DNA of 19,584 bases from Planctomycetota bacterium (GTDB lineage: Bacteria > Planctomycetota > Phycisphaerae > UBA1845), in assembly GCA_024278775.1 (NCBI GenBank), contig JAJRSP010000262.1, positions 1-19,584 of the forward strand, in the 5' to 3' direction. The stretch's first letter is position 1. Each line of letters starts with the position of its first letter. A program made the translations under genes and the position numbers. Of this stretch, positions 7,371-14,465 are shown piece after piece. Under the pieces are notes generated by a model. It was not told the origin of the DNA. It ran no database searches and saw only the letters and a list, made by a program, of their open reading frames with translations.

Positions 7371-8552
7371 ATGGGAGCCGCAGACTTGACCAACATCAGA
7401 GCCAATCGCTTATCCAAATTGCCGCCGTACCTGTTTGTCGCGATCGACCGGATGAAACGGGCCGCGATCGAAGAAGGTCGCGACGTGATCGAGTTCGGCA
7501 TCGGCGACCCCGATCTACCCACCCATGATTTCATCATCAATCGGATGAGTGACGCCATCCGCGACCCAAGGAATCACCGCTACTCGCCGAGTATCGGGTG
7601 TGTCGAGTTTCGCGAGGCGGCCGCCAGGTATCTGAGCGACCGATTCGGCGTGTCCGTCGATCCACAGACCGAGGTGGTCAGCCTGCTCGGGAGCAAGGAA
7701 GGCGTCGGGCATCTTCCCACGGCCATCGTCAACCCCGGTGATGTCGTCCTCGTGCCGTCACCCGGCTACCCGGTGTACACGTCGGGCACCATCTTCGCCA
7801 ACGGCGAAGTCTATACGGTGCCGTTGCGTTCAGAAGACGGCTGGCTGCCCCGGCTCGACGAGATCCCGGTGGACGTGCTCAAGCGAGCCAGGCTCCTCTT
7901 CCTCAACTATCCGAACAATCCCACGGCCGCCTGCGCCACGCTGGAGTTCTTCGAGCGTGCCGTAGCGTTTGGCCGCAAGCATGACATCCTCGTGGCACAC
8001 GACGCGGCCTACGCCGATATCTTTTTCGGCGACCCGCCCCCCAGCATTCTTCAGATCGACGGCGCGAAGGAGACCTGCATCGAGTTTCACTCGCTCTCCA
8101 AGACGTTCAACATGACCGGATGGCGCGTTGCGTTCGCAGCGGGCCACGCGGAAACGCTGGCGGCGTTGGCGGCCGTCAAGAGCAATCTGGATTCGGGCAT
8201 CTTTCGGGCCGTGCAAATGACCGCCATCGAAGCCCTCACGCGATTTAACGGTCCGGAGGTGAAGGATCAGATCGGGATATACCGTCGGCGGCTGGACGTT
8301 CTTCTCGCCGGTCTTCGGGCGGCCGGGTGGGAGGCCGAATCACCCGATGCCACGTTCTTCGCGTGGGTTCGGTGCCCCGAGGGTTACGACGCGATGCAAG
8401 TGGCCGAAAAAATGCTGGCCGTGGCGGATGTCGTCGTCGTACCGGGCTCCGGCTTTGGCCCCACCGCGAACCAATTCGTCCGCTTCGCGCTGACCGTCGA
8501 TGAAGCGCGAACGCAAGAGGCCGTCGAACGCATCGCTAAGATTTCATGGTAG
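7371..8552 (+). CDS. dapL: LL-diaminopimelate aminotransferase
   Basis: This PLP enzyme converts tetrahydrodipicolinate directly to LL-diaminopimelate with glutamate as amino donor, bypassing the succinylase and acetylase routes of lysine and cell-wall synthesis. The 393 residues match the bacterial DapL subgroup of class I/II aminotransferases. Recognisable stretches are RLSKLPPYLF (13-22), FGIGDPDLPT (42-51), GSKEGVGHLP (107-116) and NYPNNPT (179-185). The PLP lysine is K244 in SLSKTFNMTGWR. D211 and Y214 contact the cofactor, and R371 in NQFVRFALT binds the substrate carboxylate. A general aspartate/alanine aminotransferase (AlaC-like) is the alternative, but the N-terminal signature favours DapL. 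The start has only a weak ribosome binding site. It overlaps folK by 7 bases. Confidence 0.88.
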   Translation: MGAADLTNIRANRLSKLPPYLFVAIDRMKRAAIEEGRDVIEFGIGDPDLPTHDFIINRMSDAIRDPRNHRYSPSIGCVEFREAAARYLSDRFGVSVDPQTEVVSLLGSKEGVGHLPTAIVNPGDVVLVPSPGYPVYTSGTIFANGEVYTVPLRSEDGWLPRLDEIPVDVLKRARLLFLNYPNNPTAACATLEFFERAVAFGRKHDILVAHDAAYADIFFGDPPPSILQIDGAKETCIEFHSLSKTFNMTGWRVAFAAGHAETLAALAAVKSNLDSGIFRAVQMTAIEALTRFNGPEVKDQIGIYRRRLDVLLAGLRAAGWEAESPDATFFAWVRCPEGYDAMQVAEKMLAVADVVVVPGSGFGPTANQFVRFALTVDEARTQEAVERIAKISW

Positions 8553-9196
8553 GCGTGGAGCCTGAGAAACCTGTGACCCCAGAGAGGCAAGCCACCGCAC
8601 CCGCTACGATACACGCGGCTGATGCGACGAAGCCACCCGAACCAACCACCGCCTACCTCTCACTTGGTGCCAATCTCGGTGACCGCCGCGGATCGCTGCG
8701 CCTGGCGCTGCAACGGCTGGCCGAGCATCCGCAGGTTTCGCTCGATACGAATCGCGACGTGGCCCGTCTATTTCAGACAACCCCGGTGGGTTGCGAAGAC
8801 GCGCAGCCGCTCTACCTCAACACGGCCGCAGGGATACGGACCACACTTTCACCAACCGCCCTGCTTACGCTGACCCAGCGAATCGAATCGGAACTCGGAC
8901 GAGTTCGACAAGAAACACAGGCCCGATCAGGGAGAACCAAACCGAAGAACCACCCCCGGACGATCGACATCGATATTCTCCTCTTCGGCGATACGGCTTA
9001 TCACTACGAAAACCTGGAGCTACCGCATCCGCGTCTGACCGAGCGGCGGTTCGTGCTGGAGCCGCTGGCCGATCTCATCCCCGATCACCGGCTGAACCCA
9101 GCCGACCGGACGGTCGCAGCCACCGCACTCGCCTGCCGCCGGCGATACCCACATCAAGCCGTAGAAGTCGTAGAAGAACGTGGCTGGGCCGTGTAG
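8546..9196 (+). CDS. folK: 6-hydroxymethyl-dihydropterin pyrophosphokinase (HPPK)
   Basis: This enzyme transfers pyrophosphate from ATP to 6-hydroxymethyl-7,8-dihydropterin in folate synthesis. The 216-residue frame has a roughly 33-residue Pro/Thr/Ala-rich N-terminal extension; the normal HPPK fold starts at AYLSLGANLGDR (36-47). Further motifs are LFQTTPVG (75-82) with LYLNTA, the catalytic PRTIDIDILLFG (137-148) with Mg2+-binding D141 and D143, and the closing ELPHPRLTERRFVLEPL. The start overlaps the dapL stop (ATGGTAG), so the two genes are probably co-transcribed and translationally coupled. In-frame GTG codons at 8555 and 8573 are alternative starts. No other folate gene is in the window. 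Confidence 0.93.
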   Translation: MVGVEPEKPVTPERQATAPATIHAADATKPPEPTTAYLSLGANLGDRRGSLRLALQRLAEHPQVSLDTNRDVARLFQTTPVGCEDAQPLYLNTAAGIRTTLSPTALLTLTQRIESELGRVRQETQARSGRTKPKNHPRTIDIDILLFGDTAYHYENLELPHPRLTERRFVLEPLADLIPDHRLNPADRTVAATALACRRRYPHQAVEVVEERGWAV

Positions 9197-9216
9197 ACGA
9201 AACGAAAAACTGACCG

Positions 9217-9229
9217 CGTGATAATCACG
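9217..9229. repeat. 13-base perfect palindrome CGTGATAATCACG
   Basis: Two 6-base arms (CGTGAT / ATCACG) surround a single central base, 20 bases after the folK stop. It is too small and U-poor for a terminator. The size and symmetry suit a dimeric DNA-binding protein, so an operator for the downstream gene is possible but unproven. Confidence 0.3.
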
Positions 9230-9355
9230 GAACGCGAGTGCCTACCGCTTTAGGCGTAAGAATGACCCGCCCTACCGGCCTGTGTGGCCTGACACCCCCG
9301 CGCGGCCACAAAAGAATAGCCGCACCCGTTGGATCACTCGCAACATTGCGGCCAT

Positions 9356-9384
9356 TCGACCCGAGGCCAACCGGCGGATATAAT
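9356..9384 (+). promoter_or_regulatory. Promoter of the secreted sorting-tail protein
   Basis: A perfect -10 box TATAAT (9379-9384) lies 17 bases after a -35-like TCGACC (9356-9361, 4 of 6). Transcription would begin near 9391, about 63 bases before the ATG at 9454. It is the best consensus promoter in the window. Confidence 0.55.
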
Positions 9385-9453
9385 ACGGGCGACGCTATCT
9401 TTGTCCCTGCCACGGATGAAACCGCCGTCTCGATCGGCGAAAGCAAATCAATC

Positions 9454-10701
9454 ATGAAAACCCACACCCGCCTGGAGTCTGCAGTGGTCTATCGGTCGCA
9501 CTACCAACCGTGTAGATCGGGCATGGTCCGGATAGCCCGGCTCTTCTTCCTAACGGCAGCCCTGCATTTCGTACACACAGCGAATGCGGCCATCATAGGC
9601 GGCACCGCTCGTGTCGACACACTCGTACAGGAACTGATCGACGGAACACCCGCCTCGATCACCTCGGACAGTGGCGAGGCCGATCTACTATCCACAAACC
9701 CGTCGGCGTCCGCCCTCCCGGTGTCTGCGACCGCCGAACTCACCTCGACTGATCTGGAGGGCGAGTTGGTATCACAGGGACGCGGCCTGGCGCGGCTCTC
9801 TGATCCGACACGTCTCCATCAGGATAACCCCGAAGAGTTCCGGCTTGAGGCCGCGTGTTATTCCAACGCCGACAACGTGTCGTACATCGTGAACGCCGTC
9901 GCGACGCAGCAACGCGATCTCGTGTTCACCACCTCCGGCAACCCACTCGCCGAGGTCGAAATCGAGTTCAACAACAACGGCACACGAAACATTGAAAGCC
10001 TCGTGTTTCTAAGCGGTGCTGTGCTGATCTGGTCCACGGGTTCGCCAGCAACACTCGCCGACCTCCAAGGCGAAATTCAGATCAACATCACGCGCGGCGA
10101 TGCGGAGCCGCTCTTTGCGACATCGCTCACGATCAGCGCGGATGAGGCCGGTACCATCTCAACCGAAACCACGGGACCAATCACCTTCACCACGCTTTCG
10201 CTCGCCGACTTGTCCGACACCGGCCTTCTCGACACCGGCACGTTCGACGCACTCTCCCAAATCGATCAAGGTGGCGTGCTGATGGTTCTGGCCATCGAAG
10301 CGCAGTCGCACACCTACACCTATCCGGTTACGGCCGACGCCACGTTCACCCTCACGGCCACTATGGAGATCACACTTCGCGCGCCACCCGGCGGCGTCGG
10401 GATCGCGGCGACACTCGGCGGACCCTTCGAGAATCTTACCGGGTTTGTAGACGACGGACTCCCCGACGTATCAGGAGAAAGCGTGGGACGCGCCATCAAC
10501 AGTAGTGCCGGACTGGATACGCATACCGGATCGAACGCCGGCACCGGATTAGGCGATGGCTCTCGGGCCGCAGCGCCCGCGCCGAGTTCGTTTGTGTGCG
10601 GCGCATTCGGGCTGGAATCCCTGCTGGTAATGATGGTGTCACTGGTCGCCCCCGTCAGCCTGTGGCGACGTCGCAACAATCAAGACCACCCGTATGCCTA
10701 A
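9454..10701 (+). CDS. Secreted beta-rich protein with C-terminal membrane/sorting-like tail
   Basis: The family is unknown. From the ATG at 9454 the protein has 415 residues. An ATG at 9523 (MVRIARLFFL) would give a more compact signal peptide, with cleavage after HTANA in either case. The mature part is Thr/Ser/Asp-rich and has an extended-strand character, with only one other cysteine (in EAACYSNADNV), as in surface or periplasmic adhesin-like proteins. The end is striking: a Pro/Ala/Ser linker (APAPSSF), then C382-G, a hydrophobic stretch of about 20 residues, RRR (405-407) and a short tail. This layout resembles bacterial C-terminal sorting signals (PEP-CTERM, MYXO-CTERM and similar) but lacks a PEP motif. 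It is monocistronic, with its own promoter. Its stop overlaps that of the convergent gene. Confidence 0.75.
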   Translation: MKTHTRLESAVVYRSHYQPCRSGMVRIARLFFLTAALHFVHTANAAIIGGTARVDTLVQELIDGTPASITSDSGEADLLSTNPSASALPVSATAELTSTDLEGELVSQGRGLARLSDPTRLHQDNPEEFRLEAACYSNADNVSYIVNAVATQQRDLVFTTSGNPLAEVEIEFNNNGTRNIESLVFLSGAVLIWSTGSPATLADLQGEIQINITRGDAEPLFATSLTISADEAGTISTETTGPITFTTLSLADLSDTGLLDTGTFDALSQIDQGGVLMVLAIEAQSHTYTYPVTADATFTLTATMEITLRAPPGGVGIAATLGGPFENLTGFVDDGLPDVSGESVGRAINSSAGLDTHTGSNAGTGLGDGSRAAAPAPSSFVCGAFGLESLLVMMVSLVAPVSLWRRRNNQDHPYA

Positions 10702-11567
10702 AAACCATAGCCGACATACGATGAGAAAAAGACGAACCCGTTGTAACACGCGTGAAGAGACGCGGAGAGCAACAGCCACGGAAATCCGATCGACACGCGC
10801 GCCGTTCTACCCTCCCGCTGTGCCTGTCGCCGAATCGCGAGCAACCCCACGGTGGTAATACCAACGCACGTGAGGTGCAGCGCGATGCCGACCGTCCAAC
10901 GGAAGGCCGATACCATCGCCGGTGCCTGAGGCATGAACACCGCAAGATAGATGGCGTTCTGTGTGATCGCGAAAAGAGCCGCCGTCGCCAGCGTCATCAA
11001 CCAGATAACACCAACCGGTGCGCCCGCAAACCAACCCCGCTCCACCATCATAGCCGGTGCGATGACCTTGGCTGCTTCGCCACCGATCGGCCCGATCACC
11101 ACGAACGCCAAAACACCGACAAGCTCATACGAATAGAGCGAAAAAAACACCCCCAGCGGAATACCGAGCAGCGACACCGCACACGCCACCACCCAAGCCC
11201 GTCGCGAGGCAAAGCGGCGGCTCTGCTCCTGAAGCAGCGCGCCGTAGCTCGCCTCTCCCTTCTGTGGCGGTTCATACACTTCCACCGTCCCGCACTCCGG
11301 ACAGGGATGCCCCGTCATCAGCCCGCGAAGGTTGTACCCGCATTGCCGACAATACCAATCTTGATCGACCAGACGCGGCGGTCGGTGAGGAAGGATGGCC
11401 GGCTCATCAAACACAGAGTGTCGGGCGCGTTCCCAAGAGACATCCGTTCGCTTTTTTTCCTTATCCAAGGATCGCGAGGCCCGTAATTCGGCATCGTCTA
11501 TCTGATGGGGATGCTGCTGAAAGTGTGGCTCATGTTCGACCGAAGGATCGTGTTCGTCGCTGGACAT
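10698..11567 (-). CDS. Zinc-ribbon membrane protein of the PrsW-like protease family
   Basis: The protein has 289 residues. Residues 1-70 are charged and His-rich, probably disordered. A zinc ribbon follows, C73-x2-C76 ... C89-x2-C92, with the CGYNLRG...CPECG style seen in many planctomycete proteins. Then come about six membrane helices (124-280). The membrane part aligns by eye with PrsW, the protease that cuts anti-sigma factor RsiW in Bacillus: GGEAAK (162-167) for EExxK, FAITQNAIYL (199-208) for FAxxENxxYL, H231 for the CHAL histidine, and LHACYN (271-276) for LHGSYD. The first Glu of EExxK and the Glu of EN are changed (to Gly and Gln), so activity is doubtful. It is last in an operon behind two YbjQ-type genes (21-base gap). 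A ribosome binding site GGTGAG is present. Confidence 0.65.
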   Translation of the reverse strand: MSSDEHDPSVEHEPHFQQHPHQIDDAELRASRSLDKEKKRTDVSWERARHSVFDEPAILPHRPPRLVDQDWYCRQCGYNLRGLMTGHPCPECGTVEVYEPPQKGEASYGALLQEQSRRFASRRAWVVACAVSLLGIPLGVFFSLYSYELVGVLAFVVIGPIGGEAAKVIAPAMMVERGWFAGAPVGVIWLMTLATAALFAITQNAIYLAVFMPQAPAMVSAFRWTVGIALHLTCVGITTVGLLAIRRQAQREGRTARVSIGFPWLLLSASLHACYNGFVFFSSYVGYGF

Positions 11568-11588
11568 CTGACAAACTCACCGGCTTTG

Positions 11589-12056
11589 CTAATCGGGGAC
11601 GTACACGGCCGTTCCGTAGGCGTAGAGTTCCACCATGGCAGAGGCCCTCTTACGACGCACCGCCCCAATGTTGCTCGACTCAAACCGCACGTTGTACACA
11701 CGGTTCGCTCCGATATCTTTGGCCCGGATCATCAAACGCACCAGGGCTTCGCGCCGCGCCCGCTCCATCAGCGTCTCAAACGTACGCAGTTCGCCGCCGA
11801 ATAAACCCTTGATCTTGGCTGCGACCGTTTTGAAGTAATCCGAGGCAATCACAACCTCACCCATCACCAGCCCACAAGGTTGCGCGGCCGCTTCCTCCGG
11901 CAGCGTGGCCAGATCAGTCACGGCCACATCCGACAGCGCCGCCTCGGCCAACGCAAGAAGTCTGAAATGCCGGCGCTCCACGAACCCACCGACCGTAAAC
12001 CCAAGGATGAGCAACACGGTGGACGGCACAATCTGTATCCAAAATTGAAGGGGCAT
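11589..12056 (-). CDS. YbjQ/UPF0145-family protein with N-terminal membrane anchor
   Basis: The protein has 155 residues. An N-terminal hydrophobic segment (about 5-25, WIQIVPSTVLLILGFTVGGF) anchors a cytoplasmic domain similar to the YbjQ (heavy-metal-binding, UPF0145) family. Typical elements are GLVMGEVVIASDY (62-74), a charged helix ERARREALVRLMIRAKDIGAN with ANRVYNVRFE, and the closing strand VELYAYGTAV. The family forms pentamers; its role is unknown. The start codon comes one base after the stop of the upstream YbjQ gene, with GGGGAGG inside that gene's last codons as ribosome binding site, so coupling is nearly certain. Confidence 0.8.
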   Translation of the reverse strand: MPLQFWIQIVPSTVLLILGFTVGGFVERRHFRLLALAEAALSDVAVTDLATLPEEAAAQPCGLVMGEVVIASDYFKTVAAKIKGLFGGELRTFETLMERARREALVRLMIRAKDIGANRVYNVRFESSNIGAVRRKRASAMVELYAYGTAVYVPD

Positions 12057-12057
12057 A

Positions 12058-12396
12058 CTACACCTCCCCTTCCGCGATGATCTCGTACGCGACGACGGCC
12101 GTCCCGTAGGCGTATAGCTCGGCCGCCCCCTGCGTCACGGCGCTCGTCGTGAATCGCACATTCACCACTGCATTGGCGCCGAGTTGTTCGGCCTGGGCGA
12201 GCATACGCTCCAGCGCCTGACGCCGCGCTTCGATGAGCAGTTCCGTGTACCCCTTGAGCTCACCGCCGAGAAGATTCTTAAAACCCGCGGCAACATCACG
12301 TCCCAGATGCTTCGCCCGGATGGTGTTACCCTGCACCAGACCCTTTAGCTCGGTGATCTCGTACCCGGGAATGGTTTCAGTATTGACCACGATCAT
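12058..12396 (-). CDS. YbjQ/UPF0145-family protein (soluble)
   Basis: The ATG at 12396 gives 112 residues beginning MIVVNTETIPGYEI, the usual beginning of the family. An upstream in-frame ATG at 12528 would add a 44-residue hydrophobic stretch, which I consider unlikely but cannot exclude. The core includes GLVQGNTIRAKHLGRD, GELKGYTELLIEARRQALER, LGANAVVNVRF and the closing LYAYGTAVV. Function is unknown; the family is annotated as heavy-metal binding without firm biochemical support. It is the first gene of a three-gene operon with a membrane-anchored paralogue and the PrsW-like protein. Confidence 0.85.
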   Translation of the reverse strand: MIVVNTETIPGYEITELKGLVQGNTIRAKHLGRDVAAGFKNLLGGELKGYTELLIEARRQALERMLAQAEQLGANAVVNVRFTTSAVTQGAAELYAYGTAVVAYEIIAEGEV

Positions 12397-12543
12397 GCCG
12401 GTATCTCTCGCAATATGATGAACCCACAACGCACCACCTATGGCGTGCAGAGCCACCCACGCATGATACCGTAGTACAGACGACAAGGCGACAAGAAATG
12501 CCAAACAGGAACAGCCAGCCGCCCGCACAAAGAATACGCAACG

Positions 12544-12570
12544 CTAGCTGGCAGAACTGCTAGCTAGCAG
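12544..12570 (-). terminator. Palindromic hairpin at the end of rpmB
   Basis: A perfect 14-base palindrome CTGCTAGCTAGCAG (12557-12570) covers the rpmB stop codon. A second arm, CTAGCTGGCAG (12544-12554), pairs with 12557-12567 with one mismatch. In the direction of rpmB transcription a modestly T-rich stretch follows rather than a clean U-tract, so a terminator or 3'-stabilising structure is plausible but not typical. Confidence 0.4.
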
Positions 12571-12838
12571 AGACCTCGGCACCGGCATCCTCCGGCTTCC
12601 AGGTGCGCTTCACGGGCTTGACAACCAGACCCATTCGAATGGCCTTAGCCGAAACCTTGATACGGCAGATTTTACCGTCGATCACAGCACGGACGCGCTG
12701 AATGTTGGGCTTGAACTTACGCTTGGTGACGCCGGTGGTCTTACGACCCACGCCGCCCAGATACTTCGCCTTACCCTTACGGGCGATCGAACGACCGGAA
12801 CGGGTCTTCTTACCCGTGAAATGGCATACGCGAGACAT
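12560..12838 (-). CDS. rpmB: 50S ribosomal protein L28
   Basis: This is a component of the large ribosomal subunit. The 92 residues start with the diagnostic MSRVCHFTGKKTRSG, continue with a basic loop (VTKRKFKPNIQRVRAV) and a core DGKICRIKVSAKAIR, and end with an acidic/Ser tail. Only one cysteine (C5) is in the N-terminal region, so this is not the zinc-binding C+ form. A strong ribosome binding site GAGGTG precedes the ATG. It is monocistronic, with its own promoter and a palindrome over the stop. Confidence 0.96.
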   Translation of the reverse strand: MSRVCHFTGKKTRSGRSIARKGKAKYLGGVGRKTTGVTKRKFKPNIQRVRAVIDGKICRIKVSAKAIRMGLVVKPVKRTWKPEDAGAEVSAS

Positions 12839-12921
12839 CTATCACCTCACACTACTTACAGTCCATCCCTCGATCAGGAACACCAGTCCAGCCGAGAAGC
12901 CCAAACGGGGCAAGACCGGGC

Positions 12922-12949
12922 AGTATAGTCTGACCGGCGCAATTCGCAA
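12922..12949 (-). promoter_or_regulatory. Promoter of rpmB
   Basis: Read on the minus strand, TTGCGA (12944-12949, 4 of 6) is followed after 16 bases by TATACT (12922-12927, 5 of 6). The start point would be near 12915, giving a leader of about 76 bases ending in the GAGGTG ribosome binding site. The rest of the 12839-13092 spacer shows no gene. Confidence 0.5.
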
Positions 12950-13092
12950 CCGCCACACCCCCCAATCCCAACCACACCGACGGCAGGGATGCCCTTCGGT
13001 GGGATCGGCGGGGAGAAAGAGGCTCAACACGTCGATCCATCACCCACACAATCGACGTAACCGTATAATCTACAACCACTTATCGCCACACG

Positions 13093-14079
13093 CTAGCCAC
13101 CAAAGCCACGCGGGTGGGCTTTGTGCCATCGCCACGCAGTCTCTATGGTCTTTTTGATATCGCAAAACTCCGGTTGCCAGCCCAACTCAGTCATGGCCTT
13201 GGTGGGGTCAACATACAGCTCCGGCGGGTCACCCGGACGACGCGGTGCCGGAGACGCAGGGATTTCACACCCCGTGACCTCCCGAGCCAACTCGATCACT
13301 TCCTTCACGCTGACACCTACTCCGGTACCAACATTGTAGAACCGAAACACGCCATCGACCTGAGTCTGCAACGCCTTACGGTGGATGTCAGCCAGGTCGG
13401 CCACGTGAACGTAGTCACGAACGCATGACCCGTCCGGTGTGGGATAGTCAACGCCGAACACCTTGATGTCCTCACGCTGTCCGGCCGCCACCTGCAACAC
13501 GAGTGGAATCAGATGCGTCTCGGGATTGTGGTCCTCACCGATGGAACCGTCCGACGCGGCACCCGCGGCGTTGAAGTAACGTAGTGCCGTGGCCGCCAAA
13601 CCCCATGCCCTCGCACAGTCCTCCAGGGCCCATTCGATCGCCAGTTTCGACCGGCCATAAGGGCTGATCGGTCGTCGCGATGCGCCTTCGCTGATCGGTA
13701 CACTCGGCGGCACACCATAGACCGCGCACGTGGAGCTAAACACGAACGATTTCACGCCGTGGTCGCGCATCTTTTCGAGCAGAGTTACCGTAGCGCCCAC
13801 GTTATTTACGTAGTAGTTCAGCGGCTCCCGGACCGATTCACCCACATCGGCCAACGCGGCAAAATGCATCACGGCATCATAGCCACCGCCGGCGAGCGTG
13901 TTGTTGACGAGTTCCGCATCGGCAAGCTCACCAACGATCAACGCGGCCCGTGAGTCAACGGCCTCTCGATGACCGACCGCCAGCGAATCAAACACGTCCA
14001 CATCGACACCATCATCGCACAAAGCGCGCACACAATGACTGCCAACGTAACCCGCACCACCTGTCACCAACACGCGCAT
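13093..14079 (-). CDS. galE: UDP-glucose 4-epimerase
   Basis: This is an extended short-chain dehydrogenase/reductase that interconverts UDP-glucose and UDP-galactose using bound NAD+, supplying galactose for surface polysaccharides. It has 328 residues, typical for bacterial GalE. The nucleotide loop is TGGAGYVGSH (6-15), and HFAALADVGESV (72-83) is the family hallmark. The catalytic SSTCAVYG (115-122) contains T117, and Y141-x3-K145 is in SPYGRSK. Further on come RYFNAAGA and the C-terminal RRPGDPPELYVD with W-Q-P. A ribosome binding site TAGGA lies 9 bases before the ATG. It follows a small beta-rich protein gene after 110 bases on the same strand, so co-transcription is possible. UDP-glucuronate or UDP-GlcNAc epimerase activity is less likely but not excluded. 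Confidence 0.93.
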   Translation of the reverse strand: MRVLVTGGAGYVGSHCVRALCDDGVDVDVFDSLAVGHREAVDSRAALIVGELADAELVNNTLAGGGYDAVMHFAALADVGESVREPLNYYVNNVGATVTLLEKMRDHGVKSFVFSSTCAVYGVPPSVPISEGASRRPISPYGRSKLAIEWALEDCARAWGLAATALRYFNAAGAASDGSIGEDHNPETHLIPLVLQVAAGQREDIKVFGVDYPTPDGSCVRDYVHVADLADIHRKALQTQVDGVFRFYNVGTGVGVSVKEVIELAREVTGCEIPASPAPRRPGDPPELYVDPTKAMTELGWQPEFCDIKKTIETAWRWHKAHPRGFGG

Positions 14080-14189
14080 GTTCGATCGTCCTACTGCGTC
14101 ACCCGTACCGTCGCCACTCCCCAGGCCCCTCTATCGACCGGGTGGGCGTTGGATACCAATTCCCGATCACCCGTCACGACCACCGACGA
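14080..14189 (-). other. Spacer between the 91-aa gene and galE
   Basis: These 110 non-coding bases contain only the galE ribosome binding site (AGGA). No clear promoter or terminator is visible, which leaves co-transcription with the upstream small gene open. Confidence 0.3.
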
Positions 14190-14465
14190 TCAAACCGTAT
14201 CGACGTCACTCAACCGAGACACACTGATCACCGACGCTCGCATCACGATCACACGGGACCGGTTCACAGACACCGTACCGTGACAAGTCTCCACAAGATA
14301 GAGTTCCTTGTTCGCGTGCCCGTCTCGGCAGTCGTGCATATCAGCCTGGTCCAGAACAAACGTCGTATCGGTCAACTCGACAAGCCGACCGATGTAGACG
14401 ATCGGCGTCAGCGTGTCGAGTACAACAACCTCATTAATCCATTGACGTAACGGCTCGTCACTCAT
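14190..14465 (-). CDS. Small conserved-looking beta-rich protein, possibly Sm-like
   Basis: The protein has 91 residues, and the start is supported by AAAGG before the ATG and an upstream -10-like box. The pattern is a short helix (PLRQWIN) followed by alternating strands ([59 protein letters not shown]), which resembles an Sm/LSm-type small barrel. A polar insert [13 protein letters not shown] carries His, Cys and Asp residues. The function is unknown and the fold is inference. It precedes galE on the same strand and is divergent from trpB. Confidence 0.7.
   Translation of the reverse strand: MSDEPLRQWINEVVVLDTLTPIVYIGRLVELTDTTFVLDQADMHDCRDGHANKELYLVETCHGTVSVNRSRVIVMRASVISVSRLSDVDTV

Larger units (their letters stand above)
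9197..9453. other. Spacer between folK and a secreted-protein gene
   Basis: It holds a perfect 13-base palindrome just after folK and a promoter further on (both listed separately). The downstream reading frame is open from 9238, but the upstream part lacks protein-like features and lies before the promoter, so I treat it as untranslated. Confidence 0.5.

Noticed and set aside
10752..11486. 244-codon plus-strand frame opposite the PrsW-like gene
   Set aside because: The opposite strand has membrane helices, a zinc ribbon and a ribosome binding site; this frame is His/Arg-rich with no domain.
12397..12528. 44-codon upstream extension of the soluble YbjQ protein
   Set aside because: Family members start at MIVV..., and the extension is not a convincing membrane anchor. 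I keep it as a less likely alternative.
13950..14450. 166-codon plus-strand frame across galE and the 91-aa gene
   Set aside because: It starts inside galE antisense and gives a His/Arg/Thr-rich product without structure; the minus-strand genes explain the region.
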